Assembly: GCA_037147235.1 (NCBI GenBank) | Contig: JBAWVO010000008.1 | Coordinates: 1 to 49,522, forward strand | Length of the DNA: 49,522 nucleotides | Reading direction: 5' to 3' | Origin: JANXQG01 sp037147235 | GTDB taxonomy: Bacteria > Planctomycetota > Planctomycetia > Pirellulales > Thermoguttaceae | Shown here: positions 16,882-25,171 of the stretch, in pieces | Numbering within the stretch: the first letter of the stretch is position 1 | Layout: each line of letters opens with the position of its first letter | Notes under the pieces: model-generated | Databases searched by the model: none | Told to the model about the DNA's origin: nothing | What the model saw: only the letters and a program-made list of their open reading frames with translations | Translations under genes and position numbers: made by a program

Positions 16882-17823
16882 TTACTGCGCCAAGCCTTCA
16901 AATAGCGGCGTGGAGAGGTATCGCTCGCCGAAGCTGCAAATAACGGTTACGATCACTTTACCGCGGTTCTCGGGACGGGTAGCAAGACGAATCGCCGCAG
17001 CCACGTTGCCGCCGGAGCTGATGCCAGCCAGGATGCCTTCCTCCTTGGCGAGGCGACGTGCCCAGGTAAAGGCTTCGTCGTTGGTCACCGTCTCGATGCC
17101 GCTAAGCAGGCTTGTATCGAGATTCTTGGGAATGAAACCGGCACCGATGCCCTGGATCTTGTGCGGCCCGGGCTTGCCGCCGGAAATGACCGCCGAATCC
17201 GTTGGTTCGACGGCGATGGCGCGGAGATCCGGCTTCTTCGTGCGCAGGTAGCGGGTGGAGCCGGTGATCGTACCGCCCGTGCCTACGCCGGCGACGAAAA
17301 TATCAACCTTGCCTCCGGTGTCTTCCCAAATCTCCGGGCCGGTGGTCCGCTCGTGAACGTCCGGATTGGCCGGATTGTCGAACTGCTGCGGAACCCAGGC
17401 ATTGGGTGTCGTGAGGGCCATTTCTTCGGCCTTGCCAATCGCGCCCTTCATGCCGTCTTTGGCGGGCGTGAGTACCAGATTGGCACCCAGGCCGCGGAGC
17501 AATGCCCGGCGCTCGATGCTCATCGACTCGGGCATGGTGAGCGTCAAGGAGTAGCCTCTTGCCGCGGCGACGAAGGCCAGGGCAATGCCCGTGTTGCCGC
17601 TGGTTGGCTCGATGATGTGCGTTTCCGGGGTAAGCCGACCCGACTTCTCCGCAGCTTCGATCATGGCACGGCCGATGCGGTCTTTTACGCTATTGCAAGG
17701 ATTAAAGAACTCCAGCTTCACCAACACCGTTGCAGCTCCCGCCGGCACAATGCGGTTGAGTTTCACCAGGGGAGTGTTGTACGTCGTGGCGACGATGTCG
17801 CAAAAGATTTTTCCGTGAGACAT
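16882..17823 (-). CDS. cysK: Cysteine synthase A (O-acetylserine sulfhydrylase)
   Basis: A 313-residue PLP enzyme making L-cysteine from O-acetylserine and sulfide in the cytoplasm. The PLP lysine is K47 in CNSVKDRIG, and the phosphate-binding loop is SGNTG at 75-79. The active-site region GTGGTITGSTRYL and the C-terminal SSGGNVAAA are also clear. Length and motifs are those of CysK rather than cystathionine synthase, as there are no CBS domains. I chose ATG 17823, preceded by AAAGG; a TTG five codons upstream is in frame. It is divergent from the NIF3-like gene and has a promoter-like TATAAT and a leader palindrome in between. Confidence 0.95.
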   Translation of the reverse strand: MSHGKIFCDIVATTYNTPLVKLNRIVPAGAATVLVKLEFFNPCNSVKDRIGRAMIEAAEKSGRLTPETHIIEPTSGNTGIALAFVAAARGYSLTLTMPESMSIERRALLRGLGANLVLTPAKDGMKGAIGKAEEMALTTPNAWVPQQFDNPANPDVHERTTGPEIWEDTGGKVDIFVAGVGTGGTITGSTRYLRTKKPDLRAIAVEPTDSAVISGGKPGPHKIQGIGAGFIPKNLDTSLLSGIETVTNDEAFTWARRLAKEEGILAGISSGGNVAAAIRLATRPENRGKVIVTVICSFGERYLSTPLFEGLAQ

Positions 17824-17860
17824 GGCGTTGCCTTTCAATTTGAAAGAAGTAAGGTATCTA

Positions 17861-17902
17861 CTTAGGGGGTGATTGGAATTTCGTAGCCCCTAAGTTATTA
17901 TA
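17861..17902 (-). promoter_or_regulatory. cysK promoter -10 and leader palindrome
   Basis: On the minus strand TATAAT lies at 17902-17897. Immediately downstream is a perfect 8-bp inverted pair, CTTAGGGG (17894-17887 on that strand) with CCCCTAAG (17868-17861), separated by 18 bases. It lies at or just after the expected transcription start, so it may be a repressor site or a 5' stem-loop of cysK mRNA. A good -35 was not found. Confidence 0.45.
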
Positions 17903-17964
17903 CAAAGATGATTGAGATAGTATAGATCAAGTTCTATTGATTATGCAAGAAGTGATGATAATCC

Positions 17965-18780
17965 ATGCCTACCATTGAAGCCTTACATGTGTTCCTGGAG
18001 AAATTTGCACCGCCGCGGCTGGCTGAGTCGTGGGACAACGTCGGTTTGCTCGTTGGCGACCGGCAGACGGAGGTGCGGCGGCTGATGACCTGCTTGACGG
18101 TCACTCCCACGACGGTCGATGAGGCGATCCATGGCCGAGCCGATTTGATTGTCGCGCACCATCCCTTCCCTTTTGCAGCCGTAAAGAGGTTGACCGCCGA
18201 TACGATTGTCGGTCATATCTTGCTGAAGTTGATCGCAGCGGGCGTGGCGGTTTACAGTCCGCATACGGCCTTTGACTCGGCGGCCGAAGGGATCAATCAG
18301 CGTTTGGCCGAGGGACTGGGGCTTACGGATATCGCCGCGCTGGTGCCGCACCAGGAGGGGCAGGGCGCGGGCCGCTGGGGTAAGATTGACGGATCGCTGG
18401 CACTGGGCGATTTGGCTCAACGGCTGATGAAGTTTCTCGGTATCGCCAATTTACAAAGGGTGGGCAACCTGGAACAAAAAATCCGGACCGTGGCCGTGGC
18501 CTGCGGTGCGGCGGGCGAGTTTCTCGAAGTCGCGCGTAAGGTGGGTAGCGATGCCATGATACTTGGCGAGGCACGCTTTCATACTTGCCTGGAGGCCGAA
18601 GCCTGGGGAATTGGTCTCTTGCTGCCGGGACACTTCGCCAGCGAGCGGTTTGCCGTCGAGGAATTGGCCGGATTGTTGGGCAGGCAATTTCCAGAAATTC
18701 AAGTTTGGGCCAGCCGGCAAGAACGCGATCCGCTGGAGTGGATTGACTTGCGACTTTCCGCTGCCGAGGCAGGCCCGTAG
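17965..18780 (+). CDS. NIF3-like dinuclear metal centre protein
   Basis: A 271-residue protein of the NIF3/YbgI family, which forms hexameric rings with a two-metal centre. Metal-binding residues are visible as H65-H66 in VAHHPFPF and the SPHTAFDSA motif near 97-105, with the C-terminal region (EARFHTCLEAEAWGIGLLLPGHFASE) contributing the last ligands. The beginning ESWDNVGLLVGD is typical. The biochemical role of the family is unsettled; cyclohydrolase-like activity has been proposed. It lies 9 bases upstream of the glycosyltransferase gene and probably shares a transcript. Confidence 0.92.
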   Translation: MPTIEALHVFLEKFAPPRLAESWDNVGLLVGDRQTEVRRLMTCLTVTPTTVDEAIHGRADLIVAHHPFPFAAVKRLTADTIVGHILLKLIAAGVAVYSPHTAFDSAAEGINQRLAEGLGLTDIAALVPHQEGQGAGRWGKIDGSLALGDLAQRLMKFLGIANLQRVGNLEQKIRTVAVACGAAGEFLEVARKVGSDAMILGEARFHTCLEAEAWGIGLLLPGHFASERFAVEELAGLLGRQFPEIQVWASRQERDPLEWIDLRLSAAEAGP

Positions 18781-18789
18781 AATGGTATC

Positions 18790-19512
18790 ATGATGAAGGC
18801 CCTGACGGCACTGCCGGTTTATAACGAAGTCCACCATATTTCACTCGTCTTGGATGAAGTCCTTCGGCATTGTCGCGAGGTGCTTGTTGTCGAGGATGGC
18901 TCGCACGATGGCACGGCCGAAATCCTCGCCGCTCGCGGTGACGTGTACGTGGTAACTCATGCGCAAAATCGCGGTTACGGCGCGGCACTCCAGTCGGCCT
19001 TCGATTTTGCCTTGCACAACGGCTACGATGTGTTGGTGACGATCGACTGCGACGGCCAGCATCAGCCTTGCATGATTCCACAACTGATCGCTCGGATCGA
19101 GGAGGCCGACATCGTCTCGGGTAGCCGATACCTGAAGGAGTTTTCCGGCGACCGCCTTCCGCCGGAAGAGCGGCGACGTATCAACCAACTCATAACCCAG
19201 CGCGTGAATCGACAGTTGGGCCTTTGTCTTACCGACGCCTTCTGCGGATTCAAGGCCTATCGCGTACCGATTCTTGGGAAGTTCTCCTTGACCGAATTGG
19301 GCTATGCCATGCCGCTGGAGCTATGGGTCCAGGCAGTTGCCTTGGGACTGAAGATCATCGAAGTGCCCGTGCCGCGGATCTACCTTGAAGAGGCCCGCTC
19401 GTTCGGCGGGGCATTGGACCACGGACCAACGCGGTTGAAGGTCTATGAAGAAGTATTGGATCGCGCCATGGCCGGAACAAAAGAATGGGCTCTCCGCCGG
19501 GTTTGCGGATAA
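18790..19512 (+). CDS. Glycosyltransferase family 2 (dolichol-phosphate mannosyltransferase-like)
   Basis: A 240-residue single-domain GT-A enzyme that moves a sugar from a nucleotide donor to a lipid or other acceptor. It shows the start ALPVYNE, the donor-binding VVEDGSHDGT, the metal-binding TIDCDGQH (DxD equivalent), and the later SGSRYL, plus the DAFCGFKAYR motif typical of the DPM1-like branch. There are no membrane segments. Tandem ATGs at 18790 and 18793 are equally possible starts. The stop is followed within two bases by a strong inverted repeat (19514-19582). Confidence 0.88.
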   Translation: MMKALTALPVYNEVHHISLVLDEVLRHCREVLVVEDGSHDGTAEILAARGDVYVVTHAQNRGYGAALQSAFDFALHNGYDVLVTIDCDGQHQPCMIPQLIARIEEADIVSGSRYLKEFSGDRLPPEERRRINQLITQRVNRQLGLCLTDAFCGFKAYRVPILGKFSLTELGYAMPLELWVQAVALGLKIIEVPVPRIYLEEARSFGGALDHGPTRLKVYEEVLDRAMAGTKEWALRRVCG

Positions 19513-19513
19513 T

Positions 19514-19582
19514 TGTGGTGCGGGCGTCCCGCCTGCCCAAGATGTTGTGGTTGAACCAGGCAGGCGAGACGCCCGCACCACA
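19514..19582. repeat. Inverted repeat of the GAGVSPA family
   Basis: Arms TGTGGTGCGGGCGTCCCGCC (extending to 19537) and the reverse match at 19559-19582 pair over 24 bp with one mismatch and a 21-base loop. It starts two bases after the glycosyltransferase stop and may act as a stem-loop between the two genes. A half copy lies inside the next gene at 20849-20874. Confidence 0.85.
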
Positions 19583-19603
19583 AACTTGGCGGAGAGCCAA
19601 AGA

Positions 19604-21307
19604 ATGCTTATGACTTTTGCCCAAGAAGAGTTTCATCGGCAGTGTTTCGCAACACCGCGTGAGAACCGCGCGATGCTGGTCGTGCCCCCCATGGAGGAGG
19701 CCGGTATCCTGGCAGCGGAAAACGCCCTTCTTCGACGCACGACCAACTATTCGCTACAAGGCCGCTCGCTCACGGAACTCTCGCGGCAGGCCCGGGCGGA
19801 ACTCCTCGTCGCGGCACGAACTTGGACCGCTGCTTATCGTGAGATTGACATGCCAAGCCTCGATTCGGAGAGATTGATCTTTCTCGCAGGGCATCAGCCG
19901 GAGTTGTTTCATCCCGGAGTATGGTTCAAAAACTTTGCTTTGGGCGCGCTGGCCCGGCAGCATGGCGCGGCGGCCGTGAACCTAGTGATCGATAGCGATA
20001 CGATGAAAAGCACCGCGCTACCGACGCCCGGCGGATCGCTCGACGATCCACGTCGTGAATCCGTGCTGTTCGACCGGCCCGATGGACGATTGCCTTTTGA
20101 AGAGCGGGGAATTCTCGATGCGAATGGGTTCGCCAGCTTTGGCCGCCGCGTGGCCCAGCGGATCGCGCCGTTAGTCCCCGATCCGCTCATCCAGCGATTC
20201 TGGCCGATGGTTCTGGAGAGGGCTCGGCACGTCGATCGGCTGGGCTATTGTCTGGCCCAGGCGCGGCATCAGTTGGAAGGCCAATGGGGATTGCAAACGC
20301 TCGAGCTTCCGCAGAGCGTGGTTTGCGATAGCGAGCCGTTTCATTGGTTTATCGTCCACCTGATTGCCAACCTCGACCGTTTTCGCGACTGCTACAACCA
20401 GGCAGTGCAGGAGTACCGCCGTGCCCATCGTATTCGCAATGCGGTCCATCCCGTGCCCGACCTTATCGCTGAAGGATCATGGCTTGAAGCCCCGCTTTGG
20501 ATATGGACGGCCGAACAACCGCAACGTCGAAGGGTTTTTGTCTGCCGACGCGGCCGAGAGTTCCTGGTTTCGGATCGAGCCGGACAGGAACTTCGCTTGA
20601 CTCTAACCGTTGACGGCGACGCCACGGACGCTGTCGGGCGGTTGGTGGCATGGAGCCGGCGGGGTACGAAAATTCGTTCGCGCGCGCTCATTACCACACT
20701 TTGGGCCCGCTTGGCCCTGAGCGACCTGTTCATGCACGGCATTGGCGGGGCAAAATATGACCGTGTGACCGATCGATTGATCGAGACGTTCTTCGGCCTT
20801 GCACCGCCGAGCATCATGGTACTTTCCGCCACTTTGCATCTGCCGATTTGTGGTGCAGGCGTCTCGCCTGCACCCCAAGGCTGCAATTATTCACATTCCG
20901 TACTTAAAACCGGAAGAATCGAATATCTCCGCAATATTCGCCACGCGTTGCGCGCGTTGAGCTACCATCCGGAAACCTATTTACACGCCAACCAACTCCT
21001 TGAGGGCGCGACGCCCCCTGGGGCCAGGGCCTTGATCGACGAAAAACGGCGATGGATCGGCATGGCGGTCACGCCTGAAAACGCTTACCTGCGTTGGAAC
21101 TCGTTGCGCCGCATCAACAACGAACTTCAGCCCTGGGTGGCCCAACGACGGCAGCAACTACTGAAACTGCAATCGCAAACGCAACAAGAACTGCGACACG
21201 AGAAGGTGCTCTGCTCGCGCGAATATGGATTCTGCCTCTATCCCGAATCCTATTTAAAAGATTTTCTTCAGCGTGCCACTTCCCAAGAGCGCGTAAAGAT
21301 GTTGTGA
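19604..21307 (+). CDS. Unrecognised 567-residue protein
   Basis: I cannot assign this protein to a family. It is soluble, with no signal peptide. Notable stretches are LIFLAGHQPELFHPGVWFKN near 88-106, distantly reminiscent of the GQQPGLF motif of BshC-type bacillithiol synthases, then LVIDSDTMKSTALPTPGG, a middle DLFMHGIGGAKYDRVTD, and a helical, Gln/Arg-rich C-terminus that could be coiled. At about residues 416-424 a palindromic repeat is inserted in frame (CGAGVSPAP). ATG 19604 has GGAG nine bases upstream; a second ATG lies two codons later. The upstream open frame passes through a repeat and is unlikely to be coding. It is probably co-transcribed with the NIF3-like and glycosyltransferase genes and the GNAT gene. 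Confidence 0.7.
   Translation: MLMTFAQEEFHRQCFATPRENRAMLVVPPMEEAGILAAENALLRRTTNYSLQGRSLTELSRQARAELLVAARTWTAAYREIDMPSLDSERLIFLAGHQPELFHPGVWFKNFALGALARQHGAAAVNLVIDSDTMKSTALPTPGGSLDDPRRESVLFDRPDGRLPFEERGILDANGFASFGRRVAQRIAPLVPDPLIQRFWPMVLERARHVDRLGYCLAQARHQLEGQWGLQTLELPQSVVCDSEPFHWFIVHLIANLDRFRDCYNQAVQEYRRAHRIRNAVHPVPDLIAEGSWLEAPLWIWTAEQPQRRRVFVCRRGREFLVSDRAGQELRLTLTVDGDATDAVGRLVAWSRRGTKIRSRALITTLWARLALSDLFMHGIGGAKYDRVTDRLIETFFGLAPPSIMVLSATLHLPICGAGVSPAPQGCNYSHSVLKTGRIEYLRNIRHALRALSYHPETYLHANQLLEGATPPGARALIDEKRRWIGMAVTPENAYLRWNSLRRINNELQPWVAQRRQQLLKLQSQTQQELRHEKVLCSREYGFCLYPESYLKDFLQRATSQERVKML
20849..20874. repeat. Palindromic repeat inside a coding region
   Basis: GGTGCAGGCG-TCT-CGCCTGCACC is a perfect 10-bp stem with a three-base loop. 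It is a shortened relative of the repeat at 19514-19582 and contributes CGAGVSPAP in frame to the unrecognised protein. The reading frame is undisturbed. Confidence 0.85.
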
Positions 21308-21361
21308 TAGTGTAAGTTTGAGTTCAGGGCAGTGCATTTTTTGCGAAAAGGATTCTCGCTT

Positions 21362-22702
21362 ATGAGCACGGGGATAAATCCGCCGATCGACACCGACATG
21401 CTTTGCGGCAAGGAAACCGTGTCCAGTACTGCCGACAAGCGCCGCGTGCGATCTCCCATTATTGCCTGCACGGTCAGCGATCATATCGCCTTGGGACATT
21501 TCCTGTCGGAAATCTTCGGAGCGCGCTATCCGGCTGAATTTCAGGCGTCGCTCAACGATCCGTTCTATGCCCCGGACGATCGCTTATTGCTCCGCCGCAT
21601 GGGCCGCACGATCGCCCACGTCCATGTGACGCGTCGCCTCATGCAGTTTGGCTCACTCGCGCTTCCGGTGGCCGGGTTGCAAGGATTGGCCACCGCGAAC
21701 CATTGTCGCCGGCAGGGGCTAGGCACCCATCTGCTGCTGGCCGCGGAAAGGCAAATGGCGCAGTCGGGCGCGCTCATCGGGCTGCTGCGAACTCGCATTC
21801 CGCATTTCTTTCGCCGTACCGGTTGGGCGTTGTGCGGCGGCAGTTCGGGCTGCGCCGCCAGTCCTCATGCCGTGCTCGTTCGACTTTTGGAACAAGGCCT
21901 CTCTTTGCGCCGTGCCTCGCGAATTCAGGTTCGGCCCTGGCGGCGATGGGAAGAAGAGGCCATCGCACGAGTCTATCGCCAAAGTCTGCCCGGCAATTAC
22001 GGCCTGCTCCAGCGCAGCCGCCCCTATTGGCTTTGGCTTCTGGAACGCAGGGCCTACGATCAGTTCTACGTGGCCCTCGACGGCCCCGACCTATGGGATT
22101 TCAACGAAAGCAGCACGCAGTTCGTCGGCTACGCGGCCATCAAGCGAGAGAAAATCGTCGAGCTTGTGACGGCTCCCGGCCGGCGGAAAGTGGCGATGGA
22201 ACTTCTCGCCCGGGCCTGCGGCGACGCCATCGAGCAAGACCGTCGCCAGATCTCGCTGCTTGCTCCTGCCGACAGCCCGTTGCTGGAATATTTTCGCGGC
22301 GCATCGGAATCGTTGACCTACCGGGCTTCGGATCGCGCCGAGTTCTGCATGGCACGGCTGCTCGATCCGCTGGGGCTGTTGAAGATGATGTGCGGAGTGT
22401 TCGTGCAGCGGGCTACCGAGGCAGGGCTAGGCCGGTCCTTGGAGCTCGGATTGCTTGTCGATGGGCAGAAGTATCAGATCGACACTGCCGGCAGCGGCCG
22501 GGCAATGGCCAACACCATGGGGCGCAGTTTTCTTCGACTCAACGTGGCCAACTTTACGCGCATGGTGCTTGGTCAACTCGATTGGGATCGGGCCTTGGAA
22601 GAAGGCCTCGTCGTACCTTCCACCAGCCTCGCCCTCAATGCCGGCCGCGCGCTCTTCCCCCCATTACCCTTTTGGCGGCCGATCTTGGACGACTGCAATT
22701 AG
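21362..22702 (+). CDS. GNAT acetyltransferase, Eis-like with SCP2-like C-terminus
   Basis: A 446-residue protein. The N-terminal half has a GNAT acetyl-CoA-binding pattern, LATANHCRRQGLGTHLLLAA (equivalent of the Q/RxxGxG/A loop), and a second GNAT-like half follows (VRPWRRWEEEAIARVYRQ). The C-terminal part (LGLLVDGQKYQID...LRLNVANFTRMVLGQ) resembles the sterol-carrier-like domain of Eis-type aminoglycoside/peptide N-acetyltransferases. The substrate is unknown. ATG 21362 has AAGGA ten bases upstream; GTG 21332 is in frame but lacks a site. Its stop overlaps the convergent decarboxylase stop by four bases. It follows the unrecognised gene by 54 bases and is probably in the same operon. Confidence 0.75.
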   Translation: MSTGINPPIDTDMLCGKETVSSTADKRRVRSPIIACTVSDHIALGHFLSEIFGARYPAEFQASLNDPFYAPDDRLLLRRMGRTIAHVHVTRRLMQFGSLALPVAGLQGLATANHCRRQGLGTHLLLAAERQMAQSGALIGLLRTRIPHFFRRTGWALCGGSSGCAASPHAVLVRLLEQGLSLRRASRIQVRPWRRWEEEAIARVYRQSLPGNYGLLQRSRPYWLWLLERRAYDQFYVALDGPDLWDFNESSTQFVGYAAIKREKIVELVTAPGRRKVAMELLARACGDAIEQDRRQISLLAPADSPLLEYFRGASESLTYRASDRAEFCMARLLDPLGLLKMMCGVFVQRATEAGLGRSLELGLLVDGQKYQIDTAGSGRAMANTMGRSFLRLNVANFTRMVLGQLDWDRALEEGLVVPSTSLALNAGRALFPPLPFWRPILDDCN

Positions 22703-24120
22703 TAATTCTCCGCCGCTTCGCGAATCTGTTTCCACGCCTGCTCCACGTGCCGCCGCTCGGTGTTCGTTTGCCCAATACAAAACCGCAAGGTCAAGCGATC
22801 CTGCAACCGCGTATGGCTTATAAACAACTTGCCGGAGGCGTTGACTTGGTCGAGAATCTGCTGGTTGACCTCGTCGCCACCGCAGTGGCGGAAGCAGACG
22901 AGGTTCAAGACGGCTGGCGCGGCGAGTTCAAAGCGAGGATCGGACTGAATCCAACCGGCAAACTCTTGGGCCAGGGCCACATGCTGCCGCACGCGTTGCT
23001 GAATCCCTGCGATGCCGAACCACCGCAATACAAACCACAATTTCAACGCACGGAATCGTCGTCCAAGCGGAATCTGCCAATCTCGATAGTCGATCACCGC
23101 GCCCGACTGCGTCGCCTGATTCTTCAGGTACTCGGGCATGATCCCCAGTGCGCGGATCAGCGGCACGCGGTCGGCGACGAAGAAACAACTACAATCGAAG
23201 TTCGTGAACATCCACTTATGTGGGTTGAAGCAGTAGCTATCGGCCAGTTCCAGGCCGTCGTGCATCGCGCGGAATTCCGGGCAAATAGCCGCCGTGCCGG
23301 CCAGGGCCGCGTCAACATGCAGCCAAACGTCGTGCTGGCGGCAGATCTGGCCGATGTCCCGTAGCGGGTCGAAGCCCAGTGACGACGTCGTGCCCACCGT
23401 GGCACAGACGAAGAAGGGCCGGCGGCCTCCCGCAATGTCGGCGGCCATGGCCTCGGCCAAGCGGTCGGGCCGCATGCCCCACTGCGAGTCGACTTCAATG
23501 CGGCGAAGAGCGTTGCTTCCCAGTCCGGCGATGCGGAGCCCCTTTTCGATTGAGGAATGGGTTTGGTTCGAGGCATAAGCGACCAACGCGCCTCCTGTTC
23601 CCCTCTCCCCGATCCCCTCTCCCTGCTCCCTGCTCACCGCTCGCTCGCGTGCGGCCAGGATCGCGCAGAGCACGGACGAAGAGGCCGAGTCTTGGATTAC
23701 ACCGCCGCCGGCACACGTGGATAAAAACCGTTCCGGCAAACCAAGTCCGTCAACGAGCCAATCGAGAACGTGCGTTTCCAGTTCCGTGCAGGCCGGACTG
23801 GTTGCCCAAAGCATTCCCTGCACTCCCAGGCCCGAGGCGAGTAGATCGCCGAGGATCGAAGGCCCCGAGTTGTTACTGGGAAAATAGGCGAAAAAATTAG
23901 GCGACTGCCAATGCGTGATTCCCGGCATGATGATTTCGTTGAGATCACGGAGAATCGCCGCGAACGGTTCGCCTTGTTGCGGCGGTCGGTCGGGCAAGCG
24001 GCCGCGAATTTCCCCCGGCTTGACCTGGGAGAGCACAGGCAGTTGCTCAACCTGCTCCATGTAGTCGGCGATCCAATCAATGACTTCGCGGCCGTGGCGG
24101 CGGAATTCGTCGGGGGTCAT
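22699..24120 (-). CDS. PLP-dependent aromatic amino acid decarboxylase-like protein
   Basis: A 473-residue group II decarboxylase of the DDC/tyrosine decarboxylase family, which removes the carboxyl group of an aromatic amino acid. The N-terminal helix swap (EFRRHGREVIDWIADYMEQV) and HWQSPNFFAYFPSNNS are typical. The PLP aspartate lies in HVDAALAG near 270, and the PLP lysine in NPHKWMF near 303. An in-frame low-complexity insertion, AVSREQGEGIGERGTGG near 168-184, breaks a usually well-conserved region between ILAARE and ALVAYAS; it looks like a dispersed repeat tolerated in a surface loop. The amino acid used (Phe, Tyr, Trp or DOPA) is not decidable. The stop overlaps the GNAT gene stop by four bases. 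Confidence 0.88.
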   Translation of the reverse strand: MTPDEFRRHGREVIDWIADYMEQVEQLPVLSQVKPGEIRGRLPDRPPQQGEPFAAILRDLNEIIMPGITHWQSPNFFAYFPSNNSGPSILGDLLASGLGVQGMLWATSPACTELETHVLDWLVDGLGLPERFLSTCAGGGVIQDSASSSVLCAILAARERAVSREQGEGIGERGTGGALVAYASNQTHSSIEKGLRIAGLGSNALRRIEVDSQWGMRPDRLAEAMAADIAGGRRPFFVCATVGTTSSLGFDPLRDIGQICRQHDVWLHVDAALAGTAAICPEFRAMHDGLELADSYCFNPHKWMFTNFDCSCFFVADRVPLIRALGIMPEYLKNQATQSGAVIDYRDWQIPLGRRFRALKLWFVLRWFGIAGIQQRVRQHVALAQEFAGWIQSDPRFELAAPAVLNLVCFRHCGGDEVNQQILDQVNASGKLFISHTRLQDRLTLRFCIGQTNTERRHVEQAWKQIREAAENY

Positions 24121-24359
24121 AATAGGGTGTCCTTACTTTCCTTAATTTGGAGTGTGTTAATTTGTTGCCGCTTTTCTTTGCGGCCGTAGAGTCAAATTAT
24201 TGTACCCCGGGGGGGCATTTTCACCAAAGGCGTTTAATCACATAGCCCAGGGTCGCGTAGCGTGTGAATTGGGGTTGTATCGCGGCAAGGGGCCGATACA
24301 ATCAGGAGTGTTTAATTCCAAACCATGGTAGGAACCGGCAAAAATGTTGCCGCAAAATT

Positions 24360-24617
24360 ATGAGTACGGTTGCAACCTATCTGGACCGCATTCTTGATCC
24401 GTTGGCGGAGTGCTTTACGCCACAAGTCGCTCGCCGTCTCGCTCAACTGACGGCTGATTCTCAGACGCAAGAGCATATCGATATTTTGGCCAGCAAGGCC
24501 AATGAGGGACAGCTTTCCGCGGACGAAGACGCGGAATACAAACAAGCCATCGACGCCATTGACATGGTGGCAATACTCCAAGCCAAAGCTCGGGCTTACC
24601 TCCGCCAGCACTCTTGA
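24360..24617 (+). CDS. Small helical protein upstream of the HNH nuclease
   Basis: An 85-residue, mostly helical, acidic protein (RLAQLTADSQTQEHIDILA, ANEGQLSADEDAEYKQAID). I do not recognise a named family. It precedes the HNH endonuclease gene by 16 bases in the same direction, so the two probably form a unit. ATG 24360 gives the shortest sensible protein; the frame extends upstream to 24264 without a better start. It could be an antitoxin-like partner or unrelated. Confidence 0.6.
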   Translation: MSTVATYLDRILDPLAECFTPQVARRLAQLTADSQTQEHIDILASKANEGQLSADEDAEYKQAIDAIDMVAILQAKARAYLRQHS

Positions 24618-24633
24618 CTTTGTTGTCTGCACA

Positions 24634-25041
24634 ATGGATCGTCACACTCGACTGCTTGTCGTTCGCCGCGCCCAGAATTTGTGCGAGTACTGCCAAATCT
24701 CGCAAACACTCGTTCCGTTCCACCCGTTTCATGTTGAACACATTGTCGCCAAGCAACACGGTGGCAACGATGATCCCAACAATCTAGGTTTGGCCTGCGA
24801 TCGGTGCAATGCCTATAAGGGGCCGAACCTGACCGCCATTGACCCTGTTACGAACCGCGTTTCGGAGTTATTTCATCCTCGCCGCCATTCTTGGCATGAG
24901 CACTTTGCGTTCTTCGGTCCCAAGATCATCGGCCTAACGCCGATCGGCCGTGCTACGTCGCGTCTCTTAAACATGAACGACTATCGAAGATTGTCTCTGC
25001 GAAAGGAGCTTATTGCTCTTGGAGACCTGCCCATGGAATGA
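24634..25041 (+). CDS. HNH endonuclease
   Basis: A 135-residue protein with a complete HNH core. A zinc-binding CEYC pair near 17-20 precedes HVEHIVAKQHGG (the first His of the catalytic site), DDPNNLGLACDRCN (the Asn and second Cys pair) and AYKG. This is the HNH_5-like McrA type usually found in small standalone nucleases, with no other domain. ATG 24634 is chosen because the preceding residues are not HNH-like. It may function in defence or as a mobile nuclease; the small helical gene immediately upstream is its likely partner. Confidence 0.88.
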   Translation: MDRHTRLLVVRRAQNLCEYCQISQTLVPFHPFHVEHIVAKQHGGNDDPNNLGLACDRCNAYKGPNLTAIDPVTNRVSELFHPRRHSWHEHFAFFGPKIIGLTPIGRATSRLLNMNDYRRLSLRKELIALGDLPME

Positions 25042-25171
25042 ACCTAATACCCATCGTTTCTCGTGACGAATTGGCCAGCCGCTATCTCGGCCAACTCCCG
25101 TACGTGCCGTACAGAGAAGATACCCTCCTCGCCTAGTTCACCTCGGACCAGAGCGTGTTGGTCTGTGCTGC

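Noticed and set aside
19604..21307. Bacillithiol synthase (BshC)
   Set aside because: Only one motif resembles that family; other conserved regions could not be matched by eye.
21703..23364. Long plus-strand open frame of 553 codons
   Set aside because: It runs across the GNAT gene in another frame and antisense through the decarboxylase gene, both of which have clear motifs; the frame has none.
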